A DNA stretch of 39,718 nt from Clostridium sartagoforme AAU1 (lineage in GTDB: Bacteria > Bacillota > Clostridia > Clostridiales > Clostridiaceae). The stretch is from the NCBI RefSeq assembly GCF_000401215.1, contig NZ_ASRV01000017.1, positions 1-39,718 on the forward strand, in the 5' to 3' direction. How positions within the stretch are numbered: the stretch's first letter is position 1; every line of letters begins with the position of its first letter. The notes beneath the pieces are model-generated. The model was not told where the DNA came from, ran no database searches, and saw only the letters and a program-made list of their open reading frames with translations. The position numbers were made by a program, and so were the translations under genes. Of the stretch, positions 1 through 9,581 are shown in pieces.

Positions 1-39
1 CAAAACAACTGTGAACTGTGCGCTGTGAACTATATAAAT

Positions 40-981
40 TTAAACTTCAATTTTATTTTCTCTCGCGTAATAGAACAAATATTGCTGAGCCATTCCTGAT
101 AATGCTCCAAATTTATCTCTTGCAAATATTCTCATCTTATTTAGAGATACATCTGGTGCTACATAAAAATGAATCATAGCCCTTTTAACCCATACATCTA
201 CTGGGAAGGATGAATGTTTTGCCATTGAAAATAGCATTATACAATCAGCTACTTTAGCTCCTACTCCCATAAATTTTTGTAGGGCTATATGACATTCATC
301 ATCACTTAATGACTTAATATATTCTAAATCAAAATCTAATATTTCTGGTCTTTCTTCATACTTACTAGGGCTTACTTTCATATCTTCTTTAACTTCTATG
401 GCTTCATTTACTTTTTTAATTGTATCAACTATGTACTTACTTCTAAATGATGCACCTGTTTCTTGAATTTCTTCTAAAGTTGCATTTTTAATGAAATTTG
501 GAGTTGGAAAAGAATAATATTCATTCCCCTTATACTCTACTTTATCTCCCCATTTTTCACATATCTTCTTAACAGTTTTCTTTATTGAAGGAATACTGTT
601 TCTTGCAGATATTATAAAACTTATAAGAATTTCAAATGGATCTTGATTTAGAATTCTAATTCCATATCCAAATTCAACACTTTTTCTAAGTATTTCATCT
701 TTTGCAAGAACATTTTTTATTTCATCATAATTTCTTTCTAAGTCAAAATAATTCTTCCATATATTCTTAAAATCTTCTTCATTTGAATTTAGTATAACAA
801 CTTCATCATTATTTTGTATTACCTCTATAACTCTTCTATACGCAATAATAATATAATTGTTATCACTTATTTTTTCCCATCTAAAACATTGCCCACACTC
901 TAATATCTGCTTTATGTTAAAGTTCTTTACGCCTTGTATTATTACCTTGTTATCTTCAAATATTGTATTTTTGAAATCCAT
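40..981 (-). CDS. ogg: 8-oxoguanine DNA glycosylase (OGG1-type HhH-GPD)
   Basis: Base-excision repair enzyme that removes 8-oxoguanine opposite C and nicks the strand by beta-elimination. The 313-residue protein has the OGG N-terminal domain (residues 1-115, including ECGQCFRW at 28-35) and the helix-hairpin-helix core. The catalytic pair of the family is visible: Lys243 in GVGAKVADC and Asp262 in FPVDVWVKR. It starts at an ATG with GAGGTGAGAAA upstream. A hairpin and about 320 bases separate it from hbd, so it probably has its own promoter. The family assignment is firm; the substrate is inferred from the OGG1-like KVADC block rather than an AlkA-like one. Confidence 0.9.
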   Translation of the reverse strand: MDFKNTIFEDNKVIIQGVKNFNIKQILECGQCFRWEKISDNNYIIIAYRRVIEVIQNNDEVVILNSNEEDFKNIWKNYFDLERNYDEIKNVLAKDEILRKSVEFGYGIRILNQDPFEILISFIISARNSIPSIKKTVKKICEKWGDKVEYKGNEYYSFPTPNFIKNATLEEIQETGASFRSKYIVDTIKKVNEAIEVKEDMKVSPSKYEERPEILDFDLEYIKSLSDDECHIALQKFMGVGAKVADCIMLFSMAKHSSFPVDVWVKRAMIHFYVAPDVSLNKMRIFARDKFGALSGMAQQYLFYYARENKIEV

Positions 982-1305
982 TTTCTCACCTCATACATCT
1001 AATTAATATATCCTTAATATATTATTTATCCCCGAGATATAAAAAAACTATTCTAAGTCAGTTATCCTTTCCCCTAAAAGTCTAACTAAATATTAATAAT
1101 TTTTATCTTTATAAATTATATCATATTATTAATAAAAAATGGATAATTAATACTTAATAATAATCTATATAATTTAAATAGATTATTAAATATTTAAATA
1201 ATCTACCTAATATTTAATTGTATATAAATAAAGATAGAGAAATTAAACAAACTTCTCTATCTTTATAAGCCTCAACAAATAAAATTATATTTTTATAATG
1301 GAATC
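982..1305. other. AT-rich intergenic region between ogg and hbd
   Basis: No coding sequence seen on either strand. It holds the hbd-side terminator hairpin at 1230-1264 and, next to ogg, that gene's ribosome binding site. The remainder is A/T-rich sequence without convincing promoter hexamers. Confidence 0.6.
1230..1264 (-). terminator. terminator after the butyryl-CoA operon
   Basis: A 12-bp perfect inverted repeat (AAAGATAGAGAA / TTCTCTATCTTT) with an 11-base loop lies about 40 bases past the hbd stop. On the minus strand it is followed by TATTTATA, so the T-run is short. It would end the crt-hbd transcript. Confidence 0.65.
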
Positions 1306-2148
1306 TTAGTAATTATAGAATCCTCTTCCAGTTTTTCTTCCAAGATATCCAGCTCTAACGTATTTTCTTAAAAGACTACTTGCTCTGTATTTGCTATCTC
1401 CTGTTTCATTGTATAAAACATCCATAATAGCTAAGCATACATCCAATCCTATAAGATCTCCTAATGCTAAAGGTCCCATTGGATGATTTGCGCCATATTT
1501 CATTGATGTATCTATATCTTCAACTGATGCTATTCCTTCTTGAAGAATAAAAGTAGCTTCATTGATCATAGGGATAAGTATTCTGTTAACAACAAATCCT
1601 GGAGCTTCAGCTACTTCTACTGGTTCCTTACCTATTGCTACTGATAATTCCTTAACAGCATCAAAAGTTTCTTGAGAAGTTGCTATTCCTCTAATTACTT
1701 CTACTAGCTTCATTATAGGTGCTGGATTAAAGAAATGCATACCTATAACTTTATCAGCTCTCTTTGTTGCTGATGCAACTTCTGTTATTGATAAAGATGA
1801 TGTATTAGAAGCTAATATAGTAGATTCTTTGCAAATCCCATCTAATTCAGCGAATATTTGCTTTTTGATTTGCATATTTTCAACTGCAGCTTCTATTACT
1901 AAATCACAATCTTCAGCAAGAGCTAAATCTGTAGTTCCAGTTATTCTTGAAAGTATAGCTTCCTTATCTTCTTCGCTCATTTTTCCTTTAGCAACTAACT
2001 TAGTTAATCCTTTGTTGATTCCGTTTATTCCTCTTTCAACAAATTCATCTTTTATATCTCTAACTATTACTTCATATCCCTTTTGAGCAAAAGCTTGAAC
2101 TATTCCTGCTCCCATAGTACCTGCGCCTATTACAAAAATCTTTTCCAT
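1306..2148 (-). CDS. hbd: 3-hydroxybutyryl-CoA dehydrogenase
   Basis: Reduces acetoacetyl-CoA to 3-hydroxybutyryl-CoA with NAD(P)H, the first reductive step of the C4 pathway to butyrate. The N-terminal Rossmann fold shows GAGTMGAG right after the start; the catalytic His sits in GMHFFNPAP, and the C-terminal 3HCDH domain ends in [12 protein letters not shown] prefer the ATG at 2148 (280 residues) over a TTG six bases upstream, because GGGAGGG lies about 10 bases before the ATG and [10 protein letters not shown] aligns with family starts. It is the last gene of the crt-bcd-etfB-etfA-hbd operon, 26 bases after etfA. Confidence 0.95.
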   Translation of the reverse strand: MEKIFVIGAGTMGAGIVQAFAQKGYEVIVRDIKDEFVERGINGINKGLTKLVAKGKMSEEDKEAILSRITGTTDLALAEDCDLVIEAAVENMQIKKQIFAELDGICKESTILASNTSSLSITEVASATKRADKVIGMHFFNPAPIMKLVEVIRGIATSQETFDAVKELSVAIGKEPVEVAEAPGFVVNRILIPMINEATFILQEGIASVEDIDTSMKYGANHPMGPLALGDLIGLDVCLAIMDVLYNETGDSKYRASSLLRKYVRAGYLGRKTGRGFYNY

Positions 2149-2174
2149 CTTCAAAACCCTCCCACTTTCTTTCT

Positions 2175-3179
2175 TTAATTTTCCTTAAGTGCTTTTACTT
2201 GAGCTGTCATTTCTGGTACAACTTTTAATAAGTCTCCAACTATTGCATAATCAGCTGCTTTCATTATTGGAGCTGTAGCATCTTTATTTATAGCTATTAT
2301 TAAATCTGAATCTTGCATACCAGCAACGTGTTGTATTGCTCCTGAAATACCACAAGCTATATATATAGTAGGTCTTACTGTTTTACCTGTTTGACCAACT
2401 TGATAATCTCTTTCTATCCATTCATTTTCTACAGCAGCTCTTGAACCTGCTACTGTTCCACCTAGTGCATCTGCTAATTCTTTTAAAATAGCAAAGTTTT
2501 CTTTTGAACCTACTCCTCTACCACCTGATACAATAAAGTTAGCTTCACTTATGTCAACAATATCTTTTGCTTCTTTTACTATTTCAACTATTTTTGTTCT
2601 TATATCTGAATCTTGTAATTCAACTTCTACTTTTTCTATAGTAAAGTTTCTATCTTCATCAGCAAGCTTTGAGAAAACTCCTGGTCTTACTGTAGCCATT
2701 TGAGGTCTATGATCAGGGCAAGCTATTGTAGCCATTAAGTTACCACCAAATGCTGGTCTTGTAGCTAATAAGTCAGCTTTTTCAACATCAACATCTAAAA
2801 CTGTACAATCAGCTGTTAATCCTGTTGATAATCTTGCAGCTACTCTTGGTCCTAAGTCTCTTCCTATGAAAGTTGCACCTATAAATAAAATTCCTGGTTT
2901 TCTTTCATTTGCTAAGTCACAAATAACCTTTGTATAACCATCAGTTGTATAGTGTTTTAATAATTCATTTTCTGCAACTATAACTTCATCTGCTCCGTGT
3001 CTTCCTAATGTATCTGCTAAATGATTAATATTATCTCCTAATATTAATGCTGTTAATTTTACTCCTAATTTGTCAGCAATTTTTCTTCCTTCACCAAGTA
3101 ATTCTAAAGAAACTTTTTGAAGTTCCCCTTCTCTTTGCTCAGCAAATACCCAAACGCCTCTGTAATCTGCCATACTCAT
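2175..3179 (-). CDS. etfA: Electron transfer flavoprotein alpha subunit
   Basis: Forms the heterodimeric flavoprotein that, with butyryl-CoA dehydrogenase, couples crotonyl-CoA reduction by NADH to ferredoxin reduction (electron bifurcation, known for clostridial Bcd-EtfAB). The 334-residue protein has the N-terminal ETF domain and the C-terminal FAD-binding domain with [26 protein letters not shown] and [11 protein letters not shown]. The start ATG has GGGAGG 9 bases upstream. It lies 21 bases after etfB in the same operon. Nothing unusual was seen. Confidence 0.95.
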   Translation of the reverse strand: MSMADYRGVWVFAEQREGELQKVSLELLGEGRKIADKLGVKLTALILGDNINHLADTLGRHGADEVIVAENELLKHYTTDGYTKVICDLANERKPGILFIGATFIGRDLGPRVAARLSTGLTADCTVLDVDVEKADLLATRPAFGGNLMATIACPDHRPQMATVRPGVFSKLADEDRNFTIEKVEVELQDSDIRTKIVEIVKEAKDIVDISEANFIVSGGRGVGSKENFAILKELADALGGTVAGSRAAVENEWIERDYQVGQTGKTVRPTIYIACGISGAIQHVAGMQDSDLIIAINKDATAPIMKAADYAIVGDLLKVVPEMTAQVKALKEN

Positions 3180-3200
3180 CTTTTTTACCTCCCATATATC

Positions 3201-3980
3201 TTAGATATAGTGCTTTTCCTTTAATTTTCCTAATACATATTTTGCAGCTTCTTGTGGGATTTCATTTATTATTTCTCCAGCACCTTTAGCTTCTTTAGTC
3301 ATTGATTTCTTAACTTTTGTTGGTGAACCTTTAAGACCTAACTCTTCTTTATTCACTTCTAAGTCATCTGCTGACCAAATTTGTATTTCCTTTTTAGCTG
3401 TTTCAAATATATATTTAACATTCATATATCTTGGTTTATTTAATTCTTTTATAGCTGTTAAAAGAACTGGTGTGTTAACTTTTATTAACTCATATCCATC
3501 TTCTAAAGCTCTATTTACTAATAATCCATCTTCTTCTACCTTAACATCTTGAACATATGTTACTTGAGGTATATCTAAATGTTCTGCAATTTCTGGTCCA
3601 ACTTGAGCAGTATCTCCGTCTATAGCTTGTCTTCCTGCGAAAACTATGTCATACTCTAATTTTTTTATTGCTCCAGCTAAAGTTTTTGAAGTTGCTAATG
3701 TATCAGCTCCTGCAAAAGCTCTATCTGTTATAAGTATAGCTTCATCAGCTCCCATACATAATGCTTCTCTTAACGCATTTTGTGCTTGAGGAGGCCCCAT
3801 ACTTACTACTGTAACCTTCCCTCCTACGTTATCCTTTAAAGTCAAAGCTGCTTCTAATGCATGCTTATCTTCTGGATTTATTATTGATGGTACACCATCT
3901 CTTATAAGAGTTCCTGTTTTTGGATCAATTTTAACAGCTGTTGTATCTGGAACTTGTTTTAAACAAACTACTATATTCAT
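3201..3980 (-). CDS. etfB: Electron transfer flavoprotein beta subunit
   Basis: Beta subunit of the Bcd-associated electron transfer flavoprotein; in bifurcating clostridial ETFs this subunit carries the bifurcating FAD and meets NADH. The 259-residue protein begins MNIVVCLKQVPDTT, typical of EtfB, and has the block DGDTAQVGPEIAEHL and the C-terminal KAKGAGEII-like arm. It is preceded by a GGGGAGG ribosome binding site and follows bcd by 17 bases. The order bcd-etfB-etfA is the standard clostridial arrangement. Confidence 0.95.
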   Translation of the reverse strand: MNIVVCLKQVPDTTAVKIDPKTGTLIRDGVPSIINPEDKHALEAALTLKDNVGGKVTVVSMGPPQAQNALREALCMGADEAILITDRAFAGADTLATSKTLAGAIKKLEYDIVFAGRQAIDGDTAQVGPEIAEHLDIPQVTYVQDVKVEEDGLLVNRALEDGYELIKVNTPVLLTAIKELNKPRYMNVKYIFETAKKEIQIWSADDLEVNKEELGLKGSPTKVKKSMTKEAKGAGEIINEIPQEAAKYVLGKLKEKHYI

Positions 3981-3997
3981 TTATAAATCCTCCCCTA

Positions 3998-5137
3998 TTA
4001 TCTTAAAGCGTTTCCTGAAATAACCATTTTTTGAACTTCTGAAGTTCCTTCGTATATTTCAGTTATCTTAGCATCTCTCATCATTCTTTCAACTGGATAT
4101 TCTTTAGTATATCCATATCCACCAAATATTTGAACAGCCTTAGTTGTTACATCCATAGCTACTTCTGCTGCATAAAGCTTAGCTCTTGCTGCATCTACTG
4201 AATATGGAAGTTTTGCATCCTTTAAGAAAGCTGCTTTATAAACTAAATGTCTTGCTGCTTCAATCTTTGTATCCATTTCTGCTATCATCCATTGTAATCC
4301 TTGGAAAGCTGCTAATGGTCTTCCAAATTGTTTTCTTTCTTTCATATAATTAACTGCTTCTTCAAAAGCACCTTCTGCAATTCCTAATGCTTGCGCTGCT
4401 ATACCTATTCTTCCTCCATCTAGAGTTTTCATAGCTATACCAAAACCCTTACCTTCTTGCCCAATTAAATTTTCCTTTGGAACTCTACAGTTACTCATAA
4501 CTAATTCAGTTGTTGAAGATGCTCTAATTCCAAGCTTATCTTCTTTTTTACCTATTGAGAAACCTTCAAAAGCTTTTTCAACTATAAAAGCTGAAATTCC
4601 TTTTGTTCCCTTACTCTTATCAGTCATAGCAAATATTATGAATGTTTCTGCTACTCCACCATTAGTTATAAATATTTTTGATCCATTTAATATATAATGA
4701 TCTCCATCTAATACTGCAACAGTTTGTTGTCCAGCTGCATCTGTACCTGCTCCAGGCTCTGTTAATCCAAATGCTCCAAGTTTTTTACCTGTTGCAAGGT
4801 CTGATAAATATCTTTCTTTTTGATCTTTATTTCCAAATTGATCTATTAATGAAGCACAAAGAGAAGTGTGAGCAGATAATATAACACCTGTAGTTCCACA
4901 AACCTTTGATAATTCTTCTACTGCTAAAATATAAGAAAGTGTATCTCCACCAGCTCCACCATATTCTTTAGAAAATGGAATTCCTAACATTCCTACCTTA
5001 GCCATCTTCTCAACATTTTCCATAGGGAATCTTTCTGTTTCATCAATTTCAGCAGCAATTGGTTTTACTTCATTCACAGCGAATTCTCTAACCATTTGTC
5101 TTACTAATTCTTGTTCTCTAGTTAATTGAAAATTCAT
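3998..5137 (-). CDS. bcd: Butyryl-CoA dehydrogenase (short-chain acyl-CoA dehydrogenase)
   Basis: Flavoenzyme that reduces crotonyl-CoA to butyryl-CoA using electrons from EtfAB. The 379-residue sequence has the three acyl-CoA dehydrogenase domains: helical N-terminus, FAD-contacting beta-domain (FGLTEPGAGTDA, IFITNGG), and C-terminal bundle (DGGRIGIAAQALG, QIFGGYGYTKEYPVERMMRD). The catalytic glutamate is Glu363 in IYEGTSE. A strong GAGG ribosome binding site precedes the ATG. It lies 82 bases downstream of crt in the same operon. Confidence 0.95.
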   Translation of the reverse strand: MNFQLTREQELVRQMVREFAVNEVKPIAAEIDETERFPMENVEKMAKVGMLGIPFSKEYGGAGGDTLSYILAVEELSKVCGTTGVILSAHTSLCASLIDQFGNKDQKERYLSDLATGKKLGAFGLTEPGAGTDAAGQQTVAVLDGDHYILNGSKIFITNGGVAETFIIFAMTDKSKGTKGISAFIVEKAFEGFSIGKKEDKLGIRASSTTELVMSNCRVPKENLIGQEGKGFGIAMKTLDGGRIGIAAQALGIAEGAFEEAVNYMKERKQFGRPLAAFQGLQWMIAEMDTKIEAARHLVYKAAFLKDAKLPYSVDAARAKLYAAEVAMDVTTKAVQIFGGYGYTKEYPVERMMRDAKITEIYEGTSEVQKMVISGNALR

Positions 5138-5219
5138 TTATTATACCTCCTCGATATTGCACCCTTTTTACTTATATTATCTTTTAAATATTGTAAGTTA
5201 GTTATAGTTATTTTTTTAT

Positions 5220-6002
5220 TTATTTATTTAAGAAGTTTTTATTTCTCTTTTCTATAAATGCTGTCATTCCTTCTTTTTGGTCTTCTGTAGAGAAGCATTT
5301 TCCAAAGTCTTCTGCTTCTATTACAATAGCACTATCCATATCAACTTGCATTCCTCTATTTATAGCATCCTTACAAAGTTTAACTGCTATTGGAGCATTT
5401 GCTATTATTAGGTTTGCCATAGCTCTTGCTTCATCCATTAAGCTTTCTAGTGGAACAACTTTATTAACTAATCCTATTCTAAGAGCTTCATCTGCTTTTA
5501 TCATTGCACATGTATAAATAAGTTCTTTAGCTTTTCCTTCTCCAACTAGCCTTGGTAATCTTTGAGTTCCACCAAAACCAGGTGTTATTCCAAGACCTGC
5601 CTCTGGTTGAGCAAATCTTGCTCTCTCTGAAGCTATTCTTATATCACAAGCCATAGCTAATTCACATCCACCACCAAGTGCAAATCCTGATATTGCTGCA
5701 ATAACAGGTTTGTCCAATTTTTCTAATCTTCTGAAAACTTTGTTTCCTAAAAGACCAAATTCTTTTCCTTCTTCCTCTGATAGATCTTTCATTTCTGAAA
5801 TATCAGCTCCAGCAACAAAAGCTTTTTCTCCTGCCCCAGTTAACACTACACAATAGATATTTTTATCAGATTCTAAGTTTTCTAAAACTAAATCTAAATC
5901 CTTTAAAGTTTCTGAATTTAATGCATTTAGTGCTTTAGGTCTATTAATTGTAACTATAGCTAGATTTCCTTCTTTTTCAAGAATTATATTTTTTAATTCC
6001 AC
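5220..6002 (-). CDS. crt: Crotonase (3-hydroxybutyryl-CoA dehydratase)
   Basis: Dehydrates 3-hydroxybutyryl-CoA to crotonyl-CoA. The 260-residue enoyl-CoA hydratase fold shows the oxyanion-hole segments AFVAGADISEM and ALGGGCELAMACD, and the catalytic Glu region FAQPEAGLGITPGFGGTQR. It starts with GTG at 6002; AAGGAGG lies 8 bases upstream and no in-frame ATG fits better. First gene of the butyryl-CoA operon. A Rex-type operator sits 126 bases upstream of the start, so NADH/NAD+ control is expected. No thiolase gene accompanies the operon here. Confidence 0.95.
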   Translation of the reverse strand: MELKNIILEKEGNLAIVTINRPKALNALNSETLKDLDLVLENLESDKNIYCVVLTGAGEKAFVAGADISEMKDLSEEEGKEFGLLGNKVFRRLEKLDKPVIAAISGFALGGGCELAMACDIRIASERARFAQPEAGLGITPGFGGTQRLPRLVGEGKAKELIYTCAMIKADEALRIGLVNKVVPLESLMDEARAMANLIIANAPIAVKLCKDAINRGMQVDMDSAIVIEAEDFGKCFSTEDQKEGMTAFIEKRNKNFLNK

Positions 6003-6127
6003 AATAAAATCCTCCTTTATCTTGCTTATCTTATATTAAATTTGTTTAATAAAAACGATTATTATCTGAATATTTCTAAATTTATAAGTAATTATTTTTA
6101 TTTTAGTGTGTATCATAAATCAACAAT

Positions 6128-6145
6128 TTGTTAATCTTATAACAA
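6128..6145. promoter_or_regulatory. Rex operator upstream of crt
   Basis: TTGTTAATCTTATAACAA matches the Rex consensus TTGTTAA-N4-TTAACAA with a single mismatch. It lies between the rex terminator and crt, in the only upstream region of the crt-bcd-etfBA-hbd operon, whose clostridial relatives are known Rex targets. Binding is inferred from the motif. Confidence 0.8.
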
Positions 6146-6157
6146 TCTAAATTAAAA

Positions 6158-6185
6158 AATAATTGAAGCATTTGCTTCAATTATT
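6158..6185 (-). terminator. rex terminator
   Basis: A perfect 12-bp stem (AATAATTGAAGC / GCTTCAATTATT) with a 4-base loop, followed on the minus strand by TTTTTT. It sits about 65 bases past the rex stop and separates rex from the crt promoter region, so the two are separate transcripts. Confidence 0.85.
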
Positions 6186-6250
6186 ATTATAAACTGTTAA
6201 ATTTCCTTTTGCAATAACTATTTGTAATTTAATCCAAATAAAAAATGTAA

Positions 6251-6892
6251 TTACTTACTTTCATCCTTATCATGCAGTAAATATATCAATGTTAGTAAAC
6301 TTTCGGATAAATGAACGTTTTCAACTGTCACTTCCTCTGGTACTAATAAATCTACAGGTGCAAAGTTCCATATACCTGTAACACCATTTTCTACTAATAT
6401 GTCACTTACCTTTTGTGCATTTATTCTTGGAACACAAATTATACCTATATCAATTTTATTATCCTTTAGATAATCTTTTAACACATCTATATCTTCTATC
6501 TCAATATCTCTTATTCTCATTCCTATTAATTTGGGATTTGCATCAAAAATGGCCTCAATATTTAATCCTATTTGAGAAAATCTACTATAGTTAGCTATCG
6601 CTTGCCCTATATTCCCTGCACCTATTATTATACCTTTATATTCTTTATTCAAACCTAAAATCAAACTAATTTGATTATATAAATCTTTTACGTTATATCC
6701 ATATCCTTGTTGCCCGAAATCACCAAAACAGTTTAAATCTTGTCTTATTTGAGAGGCAGTAAAGCCTATTTTCTCACCTAATTCTTTTGAAGATATTCTA
6801 TCAACATCATTTCTTAATAATTCTTGTAAATATCTATGATATTTTGGCAATCTTTTTATCACAGCCATAGAAATATTCTTTTTCTTATCCAT
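6251..6892 (-). CDS. rex: Redox-sensing transcriptional repressor Rex
   Basis: NADH-responsive repressor of fermentation genes. The 213-residue protein has the N-terminal winged helix (residues about 10-75, SQIRQDLNCFGDFGQQGYGY), then the Rossmann domain with IGAGNIGQAIANY near residue 90, and the C-terminal swapped helix (LSESLLTLIYLL). It starts at an ATG with AGGAGAAG upstream. It lies just upstream of crt in the same direction but has its own terminator. An operator matching its consensus is found in front of crt. Confidence 0.95.
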   Translation of the reverse strand: MDKKKNISMAVIKRLPKYHRYLQELLRNDVDRISSKELGEKIGFTASQIRQDLNCFGDFGQQGYGYNVKDLYNQISLILGLNKEYKGIIIGAGNIGQAIANYSRFSQIGLNIEAIFDANPKLIGMRIRDIEIEDIDVLKDYLKDNKIDIGIICVPRINAQKVSDILVENGVTGIWNFAPVDLLVPEEVTVENVHLSESLLTLIYLLHDKDESK

Positions 6893-6924
6893 AACAATCT
6901 TCTCCTAATCCTCTTTATTATTAT

Positions 6925-6954
6925 ATATTAAAATAATACTATTCTTATTTACAA
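6925..6954 (-). promoter_or_regulatory. candidate rex promoter
   Basis: On the minus strand TTGTAA (-35) and TAATAT (-10) are separated by 18 bases, about 35 bases before the rex start. A sigma-A-like pair, but AT-rich background makes chance matches common. Confidence 0.5.
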
Positions 6955-7327
6955 TAGTTATTTTACCACTATTATTAAAAATTTAAAACATATTCCACCA
7001 TATGTTAAATAAACTTATAAAATTTATGACTTTATAATATTATCTCTCTTTATATTTTATTATCTCCATTTTAATATGTTTTTTATTATAATTCTATATT
7101 TTTATTATTTTTTAATATTATTATAAAATAATAAAAATAAGACTTATGTATAACGTAGCAGATCCGTTATACATAAGTCTATTTAATTTATACAAAGCTT
7201 CTACGTACTTTGTAAACAAGATAATGATCTTGTATGCTTCCCTTTGCCTAAAAAGTTCTCAACCTAGTTTATTATATTTAATATGATGAAATTTGTCAAT
7301 AAAAAAAGTTTACCTATGAAATTTTGT
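6955..7327. other. non-coding stretch between rex and the metal ATPase gene
   Basis: No ORF of note. It contains the long terminator hairpin at 7140-7180 and, at 7193-7238, two short inverted repeats (ACAAAG...CTTTGT and ACAAGAT...ATCTTGT) of unknown role. The rest is almost pure A/T. Confidence 0.5.
7140..7180 (-). terminator. terminator of the metal-efflux operon
   Basis: A perfect 16-bp stem (arms 7140-7155 and 7165-7180) with a 9-base loop. On the minus strand it is followed by TATTTTTATT, which fits an intrinsic terminator for the ATPase gene ending at 7328. Confidence 0.8.
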
Positions 7328-9565
7328 TTATTTTAGACATCTTGTTGAATTTATTACCGCAATTACAGTAACTCCAACATCTGCAAATACCGCTTCCCAC
7401 ATATTTGCCATTCCAAAAGCACTTAAAATTAATACAAGAAGTTTTACTCCTAATGAAAAGATTATATTTTGCCATAAAACCTTGTTTGTTTTTCTTGCTA
7501 CTTTAATTGATGTAACTAACGCTTCAGGATCATCTTTCATTAGTACTACATCTGCTGCTTCGATAGCTGCATCTGAGCCTATACCACCCATAGCAACTCC
7601 AATATCAGCTCTTGCTAAAACTGGTGCATCATTTATTCCGTCACCTACAAATATGACTTTTCCTTTAGTTGAGTTATTTTTAATTAACTCCTCCACCTTT
7701 TCAACTTTGTCTCCTGGTAATAATTCAGCAAATACTTTATCAACACCTACTAATGCTGCTACTTTTTCTCCTACTGACTTATTATCTCCAGTTAACATAA
7801 CTGTTTGAGATACACCAATACTCTTCAATCCTTCTATTGCTGATTTAGAACCTTCTTTTATCTCATCTGAAATTACTATATTACCCTTATATTCATTATT
7901 TATTGCTACATGAACTATTGTCCCAATTGAATTTACATTATTATATTTTATATTATACTTTTCCATTAGTTTGTAGTTTCCCACTAGTACATCTAAAGAA
8001 TCTATATATGCTTTAATTCCATATCCTGATACTTCTTCATAATTACTTAACTTTTGTGAATCTATTTCTTTTCCATATTCTCTTATAATAGATTGTGCTA
8101 TTGGATGATTTGATAAACTTTCTGAAATAGCTGCAACCTTTATTAATTCTTCTTTAGATATATCAACATTATTTATTTCTGTTACCTTGAATACACCCTT
8201 AGTTAATGTTCCTGTTTTATCAAAAACAACAGTATTAACATCTTTAAGTGCTTCTAAATAATTTCCACCTTTAACTAATATACCTTTTCTAGATGCACCA
8301 CCAATTCCTGCAAATAATCCAAGAGGAATTGAAACTACTAATGCACATGGACAAGATACTACTAAGAATATTAATGCTCTATAAATCCAATCATAGAAAT
8401 TTGCATCTTTAATTAATAAAGGAGGTATTATTGCTAATGCTAATGCTGAAAATACAACTATTGGAGTATATACTCTAGCAAATCTAGTAATAAATTTCTC
8501 AGTAGGTGCCTTCTTATTAGAAGCATTTTCTACTAACTCTAGTATTCTAGAAACTGTTGATTCTTTAAAGCTTTTAGTAACTTTTACCTTTAAGACACCA
8601 TTAGTGTTTATAAAGCCTGCTAAAATATCTTCTCCTACTAAAACTTCTCTTGGCACTGATTCTCCTGTAAGTGCTGATGTGTCAACAAAGCTTATTCCTT
8701 CTATTACAATACCATCTAATGGTACTCTTTCCCCTGGCTTTATTACTATTAAATCATCTATATTTACTATTTCTGGATTAACTTTTTCTTCCTTGCCATT
8801 CTTTATTAGATTAGCATAGTCAGCTCTTATATCCATAAGTGAAGTAATTGATTTTCTTGACTTATTAACTGCATATGATTGGAATATCTCTCCTATTTGA
8901 TAGAATAACATAACAGCTACTCCTTCTGGAAACTCTCCTACAAAAAATGCTCCTAAAGTTGCTACTGTCATTAGAAAGTTTTCATCAAAAACTTCCCCTC
9001 TTAATATATTCCTAAAAGCAGTTAAAACTACATCTCCTCCAATTAAAACATAACTGCTAGCAAAAAGAATTATTGATATAGGATATTCTTCTTTGAAAAT
9101 TATAGCAAGTACATAAATTGCAACCCCTATTATCAATCTAATATTTTCTTTTAGACCTACTGCATTCCCATGAGAATGATCATGTGAATGTCCATGGGAG
9201 TGTTCATGTGAATGACTGTGTGAATGTTTTTCATTATGGTTATGACTTTCTTTATCAATATCATTTTCCGGTTTACAACAAGACTCACTTGTACACTTCT
9301 TAACATCTTCTTTGTTAATTGCTCTATTTTCATCCTTATCAAATACTTTAACACCTGGCTCTAATTTATTTACTATAGATTTTATTTCTTTAATTGCATC
9401 TTCTCTTTCTATTGTTCCATTTAGCTCTATAATTAAAGTAGATGTTGCAAAATTTAAAGTAGCTTCATTAATACCATCTAAGTTATTCACTTTTGTTTCT
9501 ATTTTATTTGCACAATTTGCACAATCTAACCCTGATAAAATTAGTTTTACTTCATTACTACTCAT
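7328..9565 (-). CDS. cadA: Heavy-metal P1B-type ATPase (Zn/Cd/Pb exporter)
   Basis: Pumps Zn2+, Cd2+ or Pb2+ out of the cell. An N-terminal HMA domain has the metal-binding CxxC in GLDCANCANK; a His-rich linker (repeats of HSHSH/HGHSHDHSH) follows around residues 110-135. The membrane region contains the SCPCALV ion motif, the phosphorylation site DKTGTLT, GDGINDAPVLA, and a C-terminal membrane segment with DVGVTVIAVINS; this Asp and the CPC are the Zn/Cd/Pb-class signature. I prefer the ATG at 9565 (745 residues) to the GTG pair 12 bases upstream. It lies directly downstream of an ArsR-type repressor gene. Exact metal preference is inferred. Confidence 0.9.
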   Translation of the reverse strand: MSSNEVKLILSGLDCANCANKIETKVNNLDGINEATLNFATSTLIIELNGTIEREDAIKEIKSIVNKLEPGVKVFDKDENRAINKEDVKKCTSESCCKPENDIDKESHNHNEKHSHSHSHEHSHGHSHDHSHGNAVGLKENIRLIIGVAIYVLAIIFKEEYPISIILFASSYVLIGGDVVLTAFRNILRGEVFDENFLMTVATLGAFFVGEFPEGVAVMLFYQIGEIFQSYAVNKSRKSITSLMDIRADYANLIKNGKEEKVNPEIVNIDDLIVIKPGERVPLDGIVIEGISFVDTSALTGESVPREVLVGEDILAGFINTNGVLKVKVTKSFKESTVSRILELVENASNKKAPTEKFITRFARVYTPIVVFSALALAIIPPLLIKDANFYDWIYRALIFLVVSCPCALVVSIPLGLFAGIGGASRKGILVKGGNYLEALKDVNTVVFDKTGTLTKGVFKVTEINNVDISKEELIKVAAISESLSNHPIAQSIIREYGKEIDSQKLSNYEEVSGYGIKAYIDSLDVLVGNYKLMEKYNIKYNNVNSIGTIVHVAINNEYKGNIVISDEIKEGSKSAIEGLKSIGVSQTVMLTGDNKSVGEKVAALVGVDKVFAELLPGDKVEKVEELIKNNSTKGKVIFVGDGINDAPVLARADIGVAMGGIGSDAAIEAADVVLMKDDPEALVTSIKVARKTNKVLWQNIIFSLGVKLLVLILSAFGMANMWEAVFADVGVTVIAVINSTRCLK

Positions 9566-9581
9566 ACTTTTCACCACTTTC

